Positions 1 through 9,117 of a stretch of 64,000 bases of DNA are shown here, in pieces (within the stretch, counting starts at the first letter, position 1; each line of letters begins with the position of its first letter). The notes below the pieces were generated by a model that did no database searches, was not told the DNA's origin, and worked only from the letters and a program-made list of their open reading frames with translations. Position numbers and translations under genes: made by a program. Origin of the DNA: CAYVQE01 sp964454005 (lineage in GTDB: Bacteria; Myxococcota; B64-G9); assembly GCA_964454005.1 (NCBI GenBank), contig CAYVQE010000007.1, forward strand, positions 31,573 to 95,572. The letters run 5' to 3'.

Positions 1-563
1 ACACCTGCATGGTGGACGTGGCCCGCTATTTCATCGAATTTCTGACCGACGAGTCTTGCGGCAAGTGCGTGCCTTGCCGCGAGGGCCTGCGCCAGATGCA
101 CCGGGTGCTGACGCGCATCACCAGGGGCGAGGGGCGGGCAGGGGATATCGAATCGCTCGAGGAGCTGAGCGAGCTGGCGGCCGAGGTCTCGCTGTGTGCA
201 TTGGGCAAGAGCGCGCCCAATCCCTTCCTGAGCACGCTGCGCTACTTCCGCGAGGAGTACGAGGCCCATATCGAGCAGAAGCGCTGTCCGGCACTGGCCT
301 GCAAGGACCTGATCAGCTACACCATCGATCCAAATGAGTGCACCGCCTGCCTGCTGTGCCGCAAGAAGTGTCCGGCCGGCGCGATCGAAGGCGCCAAGAA
401 CACCATTCACGTCATCGATCAGCAAAAATGCACCAAGTGCGGTGTGTGCTACGACGTCTGCCCGCCGCGCTTCGCTGCGGTGCGCAAGATCTCCGGTGAG
501 CCGGTGCCGCCACCGCTGCCCGCAGCGGCCAGGAAGCTGCCCGAAAAGAGCAAAGCGCGATGA
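1..563 (+). CDS. NuoF/HymB-like iron-sulfur subunit, C-terminal part
   Basis: This is the C-terminal part of a flavin/iron-sulfur subunit of the NuoF/HymB type, as found in NAD-linked formate dehydrogenases and electron-bifurcating hydrogenases. The frame is open to the left edge, so the FMN/NAD-binding part lies outside the window. The visible part starts with the NuoF [4Fe-4S] ligand motif (ESCGKCVPCREG, then SLCALGKSAPNP). It ends with a ferredoxin domain carrying two [4Fe-4S] motifs (CTACLLCRKKCP and CTKCGVCYDVCPP). That domain is absent from ordinary respiratory NuoF and typical of HymB-like subunits. The stop overlaps the next start by 4 nt (ATGA). With fdhD two genes downstream, a formate dehydrogenase is the likelier assignment. 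Hydrogenase is the alternative, because the catalytic subunit is not in view. Confidence 0.85.
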   Translation, partial: TCMVDVARYFIEFLTDESCGKCVPCREGLRQMHRVLTRITRGEGRAGDIESLEELSELAAEVSLCALGKSAPNPFLSTLRYFREEYEAHIEQKRCPALACKDLISYTIDPNECTACLLCRKKCPAGAIEGAKNTIHVIDQQKCTKCGVCYDVCPPRFAAVRKISGEPVPPPLPAAARKLPEKSKAR

Positions 564-1150
564 GTGAATTGGAGATGCAGATAGACGGCCGCACGGTCGG
601 CGCGAGTGCGGACATGACCGTTCTGCAGGCGGCGCGGCGGGCCGGAATCGCCATCCCCACGCTCTGCCACCACGATGCACTGCAGCCCTACGGCGGCTGC
701 CGGCTGTGCCTGGTCGAAGTCGAGGTGCGCAACAAGACCCGGCTGGTGGCCTCCTGCGTCTACCCGGTGGCGGACGGCCTGGTGGTGCGGACGCGCTCGG
801 AAGCCATCGACCGCATGCGCAAGATCATCCTGGAGCTGTTGTTGGCGCATGCCCCCGAAGCGCCGCAGTTGCAGGCGCTGGCCGCGGAGTACGGCGCCGA
901 CCGCGATCGCTTCGAAGGGGAGGCTTCTTTCTGCGTCCACTGCGGCCTGTGCGTGCGCTACTGCGCCGAGGTCAAACACAAGCACGCGGTGGGGTTCATC
1001 GATCGCGGGATCAACAAGGAGATCTGCTTCATCCCCGAGTTGGCGGCCGCCGAGTGCCCCGCCTGCCAGGAATGCTTCCCGCTGTGTCCGACCTCTTACC
1101 TGCAGGCGGCCTACGTGCGGGCCACCTCGCTGGCCTCCGGCGGCCGATGA
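560..1150 (+). CDS. 2Fe-2S/4Fe-4S electron-transfer subunit (HoxU/NuoG-N-terminus-like)
   Basis: A 196-residue cytoplasmic electron-transfer subunit resembling HoxU and the N-terminus of NuoG. It probably carries electrons between the NuoF-like subunit and a formate dehydrogenase or hydrogenase catalytic subunit. The N-terminal plant-type [2Fe-2S] domain has C36, C47, C50 and C66. The C-terminal half has ferredoxin-like cysteines: C125, C128, C131 and C135, then C156, C166, C169, C172 and C176. The segment between them keeps a histidine (H97), but the three cysteines of the usual His-Cys3 cluster are missing, so that cluster is probably absent. The gene overlaps both neighbours by 4 nt, which implies translational coupling in one operon. 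Confidence 0.85.
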   Translation: MSELEMQIDGRTVGASADMTVLQAARRAGIAIPTLCHHDALQPYGGCRLCLVEVEVRNKTRLVASCVYPVADGLVVRTRSEAIDRMRKIILELLLAHAPEAPQLQALAAEYGADRDRFEGEASFCVHCGLCVRYCAEVKHKHAVGFIDRGINKEICFIPELAAAECPACQECFPLCPTSYLQAAYVRATSLASGGR

Positions 1151-1977
1151 GCGACGGGCAGCGCACCGAGGCCAGGACCGCGGTCCGCATCGGCAGCGGG
1201 GGCCGCGAAGCGGCGAGCCTGGAGCTGATCCGCGAGGAACCGCTGCTGATCCGCATCGCCGATCGAGACTACGCCGTGGTCATGCGCACACCGGGCGAGG
1301 AGCGGCCGCTGGCGGCCGGCTTCTGCCTGGCCGAAGGCATCATCGACGGGCCGCAGGACCTGGCCACCGTGGGCTACGACGCCCGGGCCGACCCCAACAC
1401 CATCGACATCTGGCTCGCACCCGAGCGGCAGCGGCGGGTGGCTGCGTTGCTCGAACGGCGGGGCTTCGTCAGCCAGACCAGCTGCGGCGTCTGCGGCAAG
1501 GCCCTGATCGCCGATCTGCAACAGCGCTGCGAGCCGGCTACCGACGATCTGGTCGTCGGCGGCGACACCCTGCGCGCCTGCATCGCCGATCTCGATCGCC
1601 AGCAGCAGCTCTACCGGACCACCCGGGGCTCGCACGCCGCCCTGCTCTTCGATGCCCAAGCGCGGCTGATCGCGCTGGCCGAGGACGTGGGCCGGCACAA
1701 CGCGCTCGACAAGGCCGTCGGTCGGGCCCTGTTGGACGGTCGCCTGGACGCGGCCCGCATCGTGATGCTGTCGTCGCGCAACAGCTACGAGCTGGTGCAG
1801 AAGGCGGCCCGGGCGGGGCTGCCGGTGGTGATCAGCAACTCGCGGCCGACCGCGCTGGCGGTGGCGCTGGGCGAGGGGCTGAACCTGACCCTGGTTTTTC
1901 CGGACGGCGATTCCCTGGTGGTCGTTTGCGGCCCGCAGCGCATCGCCGGCGCGGCGGCGCCGGGAGCGCGATCATGA
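1147..1977 (+). CDS. fdhD: Formate dehydrogenase sulfurtransferase FdhD
   Basis: FdhD (276 aa) takes sulfur from a cysteine desulfurase and transfers it to the molybdenum/tungsten bis-MGD cofactor of formate dehydrogenase, a step needed for activity. The family's Cys-x-x-Cys loop is present (SQTSCGVCGKA, C113 and C116), followed by the conserved EDVGRHNALDK and SSRNSYELVQKA segments. The length is normal for the family. The ATG overlaps the upstream stop (ATGA), and the gene's own stop overlaps the next ATG. Its place directly behind the two iron-sulfur subunits is the main reason to read the operon as a formate dehydrogenase. Confidence 0.95.
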   Translation: MSDGQRTEARTAVRIGSGGREAASLELIREEPLLIRIADRDYAVVMRTPGEERPLAAGFCLAEGIIDGPQDLATVGYDARADPNTIDIWLAPERQRRVAALLERRGFVSQTSCGVCGKALIADLQQRCEPATDDLVVGGDTLRACIADLDRQQQLYRTTRGSHAALLFDAQARLIALAEDVGRHNALDKAVGRALLDGRLDAARIVMLSSRNSYELVQKAARAGLPVVISNSRPTALAVALGEGLNLTLVFPDGDSLVVVCGPQRIAGAAAPGARS

Positions 1978-2579
1978 GCCCCGGCAGGCCGACCCGCGTT
2001 CGGGGCGACAAGCGCGACGACATCCTGCGCGCGGCCTGGAGCCTGATTCGCCACTACGGCTATGCCAAGACCACCATCGGCGACATCGCCCGGCGGGCCG
2101 GGGTGGGCAAGGGCACCATCTACATCTACTTCCGCTCCAAGACCGACATCATGTTGGCGCTGACCGATCTGACCAACCAGCGCATCACCCGCGAGTTGGA
2201 GCGCATCGCCGCGGCCGCTGCGCCGCCGGAAAAAAGGCTGCGCGACTGCGTGCGCTACCGCATCATGACCCTGTTCGACCTGGTGGAGCGCTACCCGCAC
2301 TCTGAAGACGTGATCGCCTCGCTGCTGCCCGAGATCGTCGAGCGGCTGCAGCGCTACGTCGAACGCCACGGCGAGCTGCTGGCCGGGATCGTGCGCCAGG
2401 GCTGCGCCGCCGGCAGCCTGCGGGCCGAAGACCCGGCGGCCACCGGCCAGCTGCTGGCCAACCTGTTCGAGTTCATGACCCCGCCTTACTATCGCTTCGG
2501 CTCGCGCCGGTCGTTGGAGGACTTCACCGGCCGGGTGCTCGATTTGGTGCTCAGCGGGCTGCAGGTGCGTGCCGGATGA
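1974..2579 (+). CDS. TetR/AcrR-family transcriptional regulator
   Basis: A 201-residue TetR-type repressor. The N-terminal helix-turn-helix is clear: the DDILRAAWSLIRHYGYAKTT start of the domain, then IGDIARRAGVGKGTIYIYF for the recognition helix region. The C-terminal all-helical ligand and dimerisation domain is not assignable to a ligand. Its ATG overlaps the fdhD stop by 4 nt, so it is the last gene of the formate dehydrogenase-like operon. Autoregulation of that operon is the simplest inference. No operator is visible here because the operon promoter lies outside the window. Confidence 0.9.
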   Translation: MSPGRPTRVRGDKRDDILRAAWSLIRHYGYAKTTIGDIARRAGVGKGTIYIYFRSKTDIMLALTDLTNQRITRELERIAAAAAPPEKRLRDCVRYRIMTLFDLVERYPHSEDVIASLLPEIVERLQRYVERHGELLAGIVRQGCAAGSLRAEDPAATGQLLANLFEFMTPPYYRFGSRRSLEDFTGRVLDLVLSGLQVRAG

Positions 2580-2597
2580 GCTTTCACCGAGGGCCGC

Positions 2598-3035
2598 TCA
2601 GCGGCAGGGGCCCAGGTAGTCCAGCTCGAGCACGCCGTAGTCGTTGACCTCGCCGGGCTCGACCCAGACCTCGAACCAGCCCTCATGGGTCACCGTGCCC
2701 AGCGGACAGACGCCGGTCAGCACCAGCTCGTAATAGCCGGGTCGGAAGTCGGTCAGCACCAGGCCCAGGTCGCCGCAGGGCCGATCGAAGACCGAGTACT
2801 CGAGGTAACCCTGGTCGTCGTAGACCTCGGTGTCGATGCGGGCCACGTCGGCTAGCTGACAGGAGTCGGTGGCGCTGCCGTCGGCCAGCTCGAAGCTCCA
2901 GTAGAAGGCGATGTCGCCGCTGCCGGTGCCGCAGTAGTCGCCGTAGCAGTCCGGGTCGCCGTTCTCGACGAACAGGCAACCGGGAGTCGCCAGGGCCACC
3001 AGACCGGCCAGGGCCATTGCGTGGGCTGTCTTCAT
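2598..3035 (-). CDS. Small putative lipoprotein, unknown function
   Basis: A 145-residue exported protein of unknown function. The start at 3035 was chosen because a GGAGG box precedes it and it begins a clean signal peptide (MKTAHAMALAGLVALATPGC). C20 sits in a plausible lipobox. The mature part is acidic, has several further cysteines and looks beta-rich, with segments such as GYYELVLTGVCPLGTVTHEG that suggest a small Ig-like or CNA-B-like fold. It converges on the TetR gene with a 18-nt gap. A similar small acidic lipoprotein lies at 54747-55160, but I cannot show homology. Confidence 0.7.
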   Translation of the reverse strand: MKTAHAMALAGLVALATPGCLFVENGDPDCYGDYCGTGSGDIAFYWSFELADGSATDSCQLADVARIDTEVYDDQGYLEYSVFDRPCGDLGLVLTDFRPGYYELVLTGVCPLGTVTHEGWFEVWVEPGEVNDYGVLELDYLGPCR

Positions 3036-3088
3036 CGTTTCCTCCGGGGCGCCTGCTCGGGGTTTTCGATTGCGCCTCGCACCTGGAG

Positions 3089-3112
3089 ATATTAGCAAGA
3101 CCGGTGCCAGGT
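3089..3112 (-). promoter_or_regulatory. Weak promoter for the 2598-3035 lipoprotein
   Basis: On the minus strand a consensus -10 box, TAATAT, lies at 3089-3094. No good -35 box is visible upstream. The expected transcript start is about 45 nt before the ATG at 3035. This rests on the -10 box only. Confidence 0.3.
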
Positions 3113-3264
3113 TGGCCAGTGTCGCGTCGGTCGCAAGCCCTCCCGATACGAATGGGTTTTTCGGCCGGTGCCGACCGCCGAGCTGAACCCGGGTTCCACA
3201 ATGGAATATGCGAAATCCGCAGTCGATGAAGCATCCGGGACATGGCGATCAGGGCTGCCGCGGG

Positions 3265-3293
3265 TTGTACGCACCCCTGCTGTCCGGTAGACT
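3265..3293 (+). promoter_or_regulatory. Sigma-70-type promoter for the metallopeptidase pair
   Basis: TTGTAC at 3265-3270, a 17-nt spacer and TAGACT at 3288-3293. The predicted transcript start is near 3300, leaving a 20-nt leader with the GGAGG box before the ATG at 3320. Confidence 0.6.
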
Positions 3294-3319
3294 GCGCCTC
3301 GGCCGATACGGGAGGTCTC

Positions 3320-5143
3320 ATGCGGCGCTGGCTGGCGGTCGCGATCATGCTGGGGGGCGCGCTGGGCGCCTGCGCCCATGGCCCGGGCCGGGATTCCGGC
3401 CCGGCTGCGGACGCTCGGCCGGAAGCGGTCCGGCCCGCGGGCGTGGAGCTCGCCGCCCAACGCCTGCTGGCCCGCCACGTCGCCCGGCTGCAGCCCCTGG
3501 CCCGCGAGCTGAACCACGCCTACTGGCGCGCGGCGCGTTCCGGCCGGGCCGCCGACTACGAGCGGGTGGCCGGATTGGAGACCCGCATCCGCCAGCTGCA
3601 CGCAGACGCCGGGGTGTTGCGCCGGCTGCGCGCGCTGCTGGCCGATGCGGGTCTGCGCGATGCCCAGCTGCGCCGCCAGCTCGAGCTGCTGGTGGCCCTG
3701 TTCCGCGAGAACCAGCTGCCGGCCGAGCAGATCGGGCGGCTGGTGCGCGCCGGCCTGGCGCTGGAGCGCGCCTACGCCGCCCATCGTTTCACCCTCGCCG
3801 GCCAGCCGATCGCGGCCAACGGCCTGTACGCCGTGCTGGCCCACGGCGACGATGCCGGGCGCCGGCGGGCGGCCTGGGAGGCGCTGCAGGCCCGCGGCGC
3901 CGCCCTGCGCGATCAGCTGCTGGCGGTGGTGCGCCAACGCAACCGGGCCGCCCGCGAGCTGGGCTTCGCCGACTACCGCCGGATGCGGCTGGAGTTCGAC
4001 GAGATCGATCCGGATTGGCTGCGCGGTCTGGTGGGCGAGCTGGACGAGCGCAGCCGTGGTCTGCAGGCGGCGTTGATGCGCCGGCTGCGGGCCCGATTGG
4101 CGCGGCGCTGGGACATCCAGCCCGAGGCGGTGGCGCCGTGGCACTTCGCGGATCCGGAGTTCCAGCGCCCGCCCACCGGCGACGGGTTGCGGTTGACCCC
4201 GGTCTTCGGCCAGCGCTCGCCGGTGGAGCTGGCGCTGGCCACCGCCCGCCGGCTGGGCTTCGATCCGGCGCCGGTGCTGGAGGGCTCGGATCTCGAGGAG
4301 CGGCCGGGAAAAAACCCGTATGCCTTCTGCCTGGCGCTGGACCGGCTGGGCGACGTGCGCTTGCTGGCCAACGTGCGGCCCGGGGTCCAGTGGACGGCGA
4401 CGATGCTGCACGAGCTGGGCCACGGCCTGTTCCACGCCGGGGTGGCCCCCCACCTGCCCTGGCTGCTGCGCCAACCGGCCCATCCGGTGGTCAGCGAGGC
4501 GGTGGCCGTCCTGCTGGGCCGCCTGGTGCGCCGACCGCTGTGGCTGAAACGGCTGTTGGGGCTCGGCGAGCAGCGGCTGCGGCTGGCCGTACCGGTGCTC
4601 GGGCTGCGGCAGCGCCGAGCGCGGCTGGTCTACCTGCGCCACGCCTTGGTGCTGGTGCACTTCGAGCGCGAGCTGTACCGCGACCCGGATCAGGATCTCG
4701 ACGCCCTGTGGTGGCGGCTGAAGCAGCGCTACCAGGGCATCGCCCGGCCGGCGGGGCACCGGGGCGCCGGCTGGGCCGGCCAGGCCTACCTGGTGCTGGC
4801 GCCGGCCAGCGCTCACCAGGGGCTGCTGGGCCACCTGCTGGCCAGCCAGCTCGAGCGCCACCTGGCCGCCGAGTTCGGCGGTTGGCCCTGGCTGGAGGCC
4901 GAGGTCGGCGCCCACCTGCGCCGGATCCTGTTCGCCCCGGGCGCCAGCCAGCGCTGGGACGTTCTGTGGCGCCAGCGCATCGGCCGTGCTCCGGGACCGG
5001 ATGCCTTTTTGGAACAGCTCGCATTGGATCGCCCGGCCGTCGAGGCCGGCCCCGGCGCTCGCCGAGACCCGGGCCCACCCGCCGGCAAGCCGGAGGCCTA
5101 CCGCGGCCCCCGGTCCACCGGCGGCAGAAAGGACGCGTCATGA
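3320..5143 (+). CDS. M2/M3-like zinc metallopeptidase, lipoprotein (paralogue 1)
   Basis: A 607-residue zinc metallopeptidase of the M2/M3 (ACE/oligopeptidase-like) superfamily. The start at 3320 follows a GGAGG box and opens a lipoprotein signal with lipobox LGAC (C18), so the enzyme is probably anchored in the envelope. The zinc motif is H364-ELG-H368, and the third ligand is probably E393 in VVSEAV, 25 residues later; ACE has 24. The flanking PWLLRQPAHPVVSEAV resembles the ACE ligand region. Downstream ALWWRLKQRYQ is shared with paralogue 2. The stop overlaps the next ATG by 4 nt. The substrate is unknown; peptide trimming in the periplasm is an inference. Confidence 0.85.
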   Translation: MRRWLAVAIMLGGALGACAHGPGRDSGPAADARPEAVRPAGVELAAQRLLARHVARLQPLARELNHAYWRAARSGRAADYERVAGLETRIRQLHADAGVLRRLRALLADAGLRDAQLRRQLELLVALFRENQLPAEQIGRLVRAGLALERAYAAHRFTLAGQPIAANGLYAVLAHGDDAGRRRAAWEALQARGAALRDQLLAVVRQRNRAARELGFADYRRMRLEFDEIDPDWLRGLVGELDERSRGLQAALMRRLRARLARRWDIQPEAVAPWHFADPEFQRPPTGDGLRLTPVFGQRSPVELALATARRLGFDPAPVLEGSDLEERPGKNPYAFCLALDRLGDVRLLANVRPGVQWTATMLHELGHGLFHAGVAPHLPWLLRQPAHPVVSEAVAVLLGRLVRRPLWLKRLLGLGEQRLRLAVPVLGLRQRRARLVYLRHALVLVHFERELYRDPDQDLDALWWRLKQRYQGIARPAGHRGAGWAGQAYLVLAPASAHQGLLGHLLASQLERHLAAEFGGWPWLEAEVGAHLRRILFAPGASQRWDVLWRQRIGRAPGPDAFLEQLALDRPAVEAGPGARRDPGPPAGKPEAYRGPRSTGGRKDAS

Positions 5144-6867
5144 GCCCCATCGGAACCTGGACCGCAGTGGCCGGACTGGCCGCCCTGGCCCTGGGCGCCT
5201 GTGCCTCGGGCCCTAGGCCGCAACCCGATGGCGACGGCGAGACTCCGGCCGACCCGGAGGCGACGCTGCGCCGCTTCATCGCCCAACATGTGGACAAGGC
5301 GGCCGCGCTCGAGCGCCAGGCCGCGCTGGCCTACTGGAAGGCCACCACCACCGGCGACGCCGAGGCTTACGAGCGGGTCGAAGCGCTGGAGGTCGAGCTG
5401 CGGGCGCTGCACGCCGACCCCGAAGGCTACGCTCTGCTCGAGCGCATCGCCGCCAGCGGAGCGGTCGCCGACCCGTTGCTGGCCCGCCAGCTCGTCCTGC
5501 TGCGCAACGACTTTGCCGGCAACCAGGTGCCGGCCGAGCTGCGCCGGCGAATGGTCAAGCTGTCGACCCGGGTGCAGAAGACCTTCAGCGAATTCCGCGG
5601 TCAGCTCGACGGCGAGTTGGTGGGCGACAACGCCATCAAGGATATTCTGCGTCAATCGACCGACTCGGCACGGCGCCGGGCGGCCTGGGAGGCATACAAG
5701 TCCAAGGGCGCGGCGGTGCGCGACGACGTGCTGGAGCTGGTGCGGTTGCGCAACCAGGCCGCCCGCCGGTTGGGTCACGCCGACTTCTACCAGATGCGGC
5801 TGGCCTTGTCCGAGCAGGATCCGGCGCGCATCCAGGCTCTGTTCGACGAACTGGCCCGGCTGACCGATGCCCCCTTCGCCGCGGCCATGGAGAAGCTGCG
5901 CGCCGAGCTGGCGGAGCGTTACGGGGTGGAGACCGATGCGCTCGAGCCCTGGCACCTCGGTGATCCCTTCTTCCAGGAGCCGCCGCGGTTGCGCGGGGTG
6001 GAGCTCGATCCGTTGTTCGCCGAGGCCGATCCACGACAGCTGGTGGGGCGCTACTTCACCGGTATCGGGCTGGACCCGGGCGACATCCTGGAGCGCTCCG
6101 ACCTGTACGAGAAGAAGGGCAAGATGCCGCACGCTTATTGCACCCACATCGATCGCTCGGGCGACGTGCGCATCCTGGCCAACCTGCAGCCGAACGAACA
6201 GTGGACCGCGACCCTGATGCACGAGATGGGCCATGCGGTCTACGACCGCTATCTCGACATGGATCTGCCCTGGTTGCTGCGCGAGCCGGCCCATGCCTTC
6301 GTCACCGAGGCGGTGGCCATGCTGTTCGGTCGCCAGACGCGCAACCCGCTTTGGTTGCGCAAGGCCCTTGGGGCGCCCGCGGAAAAGGTGGCGGCCGTCG
6401 AGGGGGACCTGGCGCGCTCGCAGCGGTTGGGCATGCTGGTGTTCGCCCGCTGGGCCATGGTGATGATGAACTTCGAGCGCCGGCTGTACGCCGATCCGGG
6501 CCAGGATCTCAATGCCCTGTGGTGGGAGCTGAAGGAGCGCTACCAGCTCGTGTCCGCCCCGGAAGGGCGCGATGCGCCGGATTGGGCCTCGAAGATCCAC
6601 ATCGCCGTGTGGCCGGCCTACTACCACAACTACCTGCTGGGCGAGCTGCTGGCCAGCCAGCTGCTGGCCGCGCTGGCCGATCGACTAAGCGCCGAAGACC
6701 CGAACCAGCTGGCGCTGTCCGGCCAGCCGGAAGTGGGCGCCTGGCTGAAGTCGGCGATCTTCGCCAAGGGCGCCAGCCTGCGCTGGGACGCGCTGGTCGA
6801 ACAGGCCACCGGCCAGCCGCTGGATCCGCGCTTCTTCGTCGAGCAGTTCGTCAGCGGCGCCGATTGA
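5140..6867 (+). CDS. M2/M3-like zinc metallopeptidase, lipoprotein (paralogue 2)
   Basis: A 575-residue tandem paralogue of the preceding gene, co-translated through an ATGA overlap and preceded by an AAAGGA box. It also has a lipoprotein signal (LGAC, C21). The zinc motif is H361-EMG-H365 with E390 as the probable third ligand in VTEAVAM. The shared architecture covers the N-terminal helical region (AYWKATTTGDAEAYERVEALE against AYWRAARSGRAADYERVAGLE), ALWWELKERYQ and the C-terminal YYHNYLLGELLASQL. The C-terminal YYHNY segment, which may include the family's substrate-binding His and Tyr residues, is better kept here than in paralogue 1. That could mean paralogue 1 has a changed specificity. 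Confidence 0.88.
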   Translation: MSPIGTWTAVAGLAALALGACASGPRPQPDGDGETPADPEATLRRFIAQHVDKAAALERQAALAYWKATTTGDAEAYERVEALEVELRALHADPEGYALLERIAASGAVADPLLARQLVLLRNDFAGNQVPAELRRRMVKLSTRVQKTFSEFRGQLDGELVGDNAIKDILRQSTDSARRRAAWEAYKSKGAAVRDDVLELVRLRNQAARRLGHADFYQMRLALSEQDPARIQALFDELARLTDAPFAAAMEKLRAELAERYGVETDALEPWHLGDPFFQEPPRLRGVELDPLFAEADPRQLVGRYFTGIGLDPGDILERSDLYEKKGKMPHAYCTHIDRSGDVRILANLQPNEQWTATLMHEMGHAVYDRYLDMDLPWLLREPAHAFVTEAVAMLFGRQTRNPLWLRKALGAPAEKVAAVEGDLARSQRLGMLVFARWAMVMMNFERRLYADPGQDLNALWWELKERYQLVSAPEGRDAPDWASKIHIAVWPAYYHNYLLGELLASQLLAALADRLSAEDPNQLALSGQPEVGAWLKSAIFAKGASLRWDALVEQATGQPLDPRFFVEQFVSGAD

Positions 6868-6909
6868 GCCGCCGAACGATCAGCCCGCAGGCCCCGGAGG
6901 ATTTCCAAC

Positions 6910-7773
<864 letters not shown>

Positions 7774-7817
7774 GGACCTTCGCGACCTCCTCGCGGCGGC
7801 TCAACAACTCAACCCAT

Positions 7818-7845
7818 AATGTAGTCGCACCGGCGCGCATTGCAA
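7818..7845 (-). promoter_or_regulatory. Promoter for the M50 protease
   Basis: Minus strand: TTGCAA at 7840-7845, a 16-nt spacer and TACATT at 7818-7823. The transcript start would be near 7811, about 38 nt before the ATG, and a GAGGAGG box sits in that leader. Confidence 0.45.
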
Positions 7846-7914
7846 GCGAGCACCGGCCTGGGTCGTGGGTTGGGACAGTCCGACCGCGGGGTGGGTTCCG
7901 GCCGGCGAGCGCGT

Positions 7915-8316
7915 TCAGGCCACCTGGGGCAGGGGAGCGCCCAGGCTGGTGGCGTCGAGCCAGCGGGCCAGGGCCCGCTCGGCGGTGAAGTCCAACGCGG
8001 TGAAGTGGCAGCGCACGCCCAGGTAACCGTAAGCGGTGGTGTGGCCGAGCACTTCGCCCGCGGCCCGGAATCGGCGCCGCGAGCCCGGCAGCCGGAAGAC
8101 CACCTCGACGCGGCTGCCCGGATTGTAAATCCGCTCGCCCTCGAAGCAGAAACCGCCGATGCCCAGGTTGCCGCGGCGGGCCACCAGCGGACCGCCGCCC
8201 TCGTAGGCCACGTACAGCCGGGCCGGGTAGCGCGGCGAGTTGCGCTCGCCCTGGAAGTCTTTCGCGGCGCTGGCGCGGCGCCCGCTCTGCTGACAGAATC
8301 GATCGAACAAGCCCAT
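7915..8316 (-). CDS. PilZ-domain protein
   Basis: A 133-residue protein with a single PilZ domain, the common receptor fold for cyclic-di-GMP. The Arg motif is R25-NSP-R29. The second motif is N50-LGIGG, where the usual (D/N)-x-S-x-x-G has Gly in place of Ser, so binding may be altered. The N-terminal MGLFDRFCQQ is a short amphipathic lead. A strong GGGGAGG box precedes the ATG. There is no fused output domain, so it probably acts by binding a partner. It is the first of two PilZ proteins in the window; the other is at 36611-36898. Confidence 0.82.
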   Translation of the reverse strand: MGLFDRFCQQSGRRASAAKDFQGERNSPRYPARLYVAYEGGGPLVARRGNLGIGGFCFEGERIYNPGSRVEVVFRLPGSRRRFRAAGEVLGHTTAYGYLGVRCHFTALDFTAERALARWLDATSLGAPLPQVA

Positions 8317-8437
8317 GTCCGGACCTCCCCTGGTCTAGAGCGGCGGCTGCCAGCGCCCCGCTGCTGACCATCCATGACGGACCAGTTCTCGCCAGTGTTC
8401 ACCCGGCCTGCAAAAAAATCCACGAAAAACGTCACCT

Positions 8438-8453
8438 TGTGACCTGGATCACC
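8438..8453. promoter_or_regulatory. CRP/FNR-like operator
   Basis: TGTGA-N6-TCACC at 8438-8453 differs by one base from the CRP-family consensus TGTGA-N6-TCACA. It sits about 120 bp upstream of the PilZ gene start (minus strand) and just past the end of the flavin-fold gene. A second copy of the same pattern is at 60322-60337. Confidence 0.4.
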
Positions 8454-8504
8454 CCCGCCGGCCAGCGGCGTGGCGCAGATCACAGCGCGGCGAACCGCAG
8501 GCGC

Positions 8505-8906
8505 TCAGCCCTCGCCTTGTACCTCCGGACCGATCAAGGGCAGCTCTTGGTCGATGCGGAAGGTGACCAGGTAGAGCTGGCCGATGCGCTGCTCGTCATC
8601 GGGGGCGTACTTGCGCCGCCGGAGTTGGGCGATGCGCTCGGCGTCCTGTCGCTCGTCGACGCGGGTCAGGTGAAAGCGCTTGCCGCGCCAGCCCTGGCCG
8701 TCCTCGCGGAACAGGTAGGCCGCGTGCGGGTTCTGCTGCAGGTTGGCCCGGCTCAGCCGATCGGCCATGATCATGGTCAAGGTGCCCGCCTCGAGTACGT
8801 GCGGCCGGGCGTACACGGCCGCGTTGACCCGCCCCGCACCGTCGGCGGTGGGCAGCACCCCGGTACCGCGCGTGTTCTCGAAGTACTCCCTCAAGTCGGT
8901 GCCCAT
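8505..8906 (-). CDS. Pyridoxamine-5'-phosphate-oxidase-like flavin-fold protein
   Basis: A 133-residue protein of the split-barrel FMN-binding (PNPOx-like) fold. The start at 8906 is preceded by a GGAGAGGAG box; a longer frame upstream lacks one. The family pattern is visible in GRVNAAVYARPHVLEAGTLTMIM near the N-terminus, followed by LSRANLQQNPHAAYLFRE and a final strand. Such proteins bind FMN, F420 or haem and include small general-stress flavoproteins. The cofactor cannot be read from the sequence. It is divergent from the S1 gene. Confidence 0.78.
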   Translation of the reverse strand: MGTDLREYFENTRGTGVLPTADGAGRVNAAVYARPHVLEAGTLTMIMADRLSRANLQQNPHAAYLFREDGQGWRGKRFHLTRVDERQDAERIAQLRRRKYAPDDEQRIGQLYLVTFRIDQELPLIGPEVQGEG

Positions 8907-8942
8907 TTCGGTCTCCTCTCCTGCGTCGTAAATCCACCATGC

Positions 8943-8970
8943 AAGGTAAGGCCGACCGGGACGGATGCAA
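8943..8970 (-). promoter_or_regulatory. Promoter for the flavin-fold gene
   Basis: Minus strand: TTGCAT at 8965-8970, a 16-nt spacer and TACCTT at 8943-8948. The transcript start would be near 8936, about 30 nt before the ATG. Confidence 0.4.
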
Positions 8971-9117
8971 GGCGGATTCACCCGATGTAATGTGGCCGGT
9001 GGAATGTCGCTGCTAACATACCTGTTGACTCGACATAAGCCGGTCGGCCTTGCAGCGCGGCGGGCAGGCGTGATAGGTAGCTTGCGCCGGAGGGGTGGAA
9101 CCGAGGAGAGGTACGGG

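Noticed and set aside
3092..4915. A 607-codon minus-strand frame opposite the first metallopeptidase.
   Set aside because: Its sequence is low-complexity Gln/Pro/Ala and it runs across the promoter and signal peptide of the real gene.
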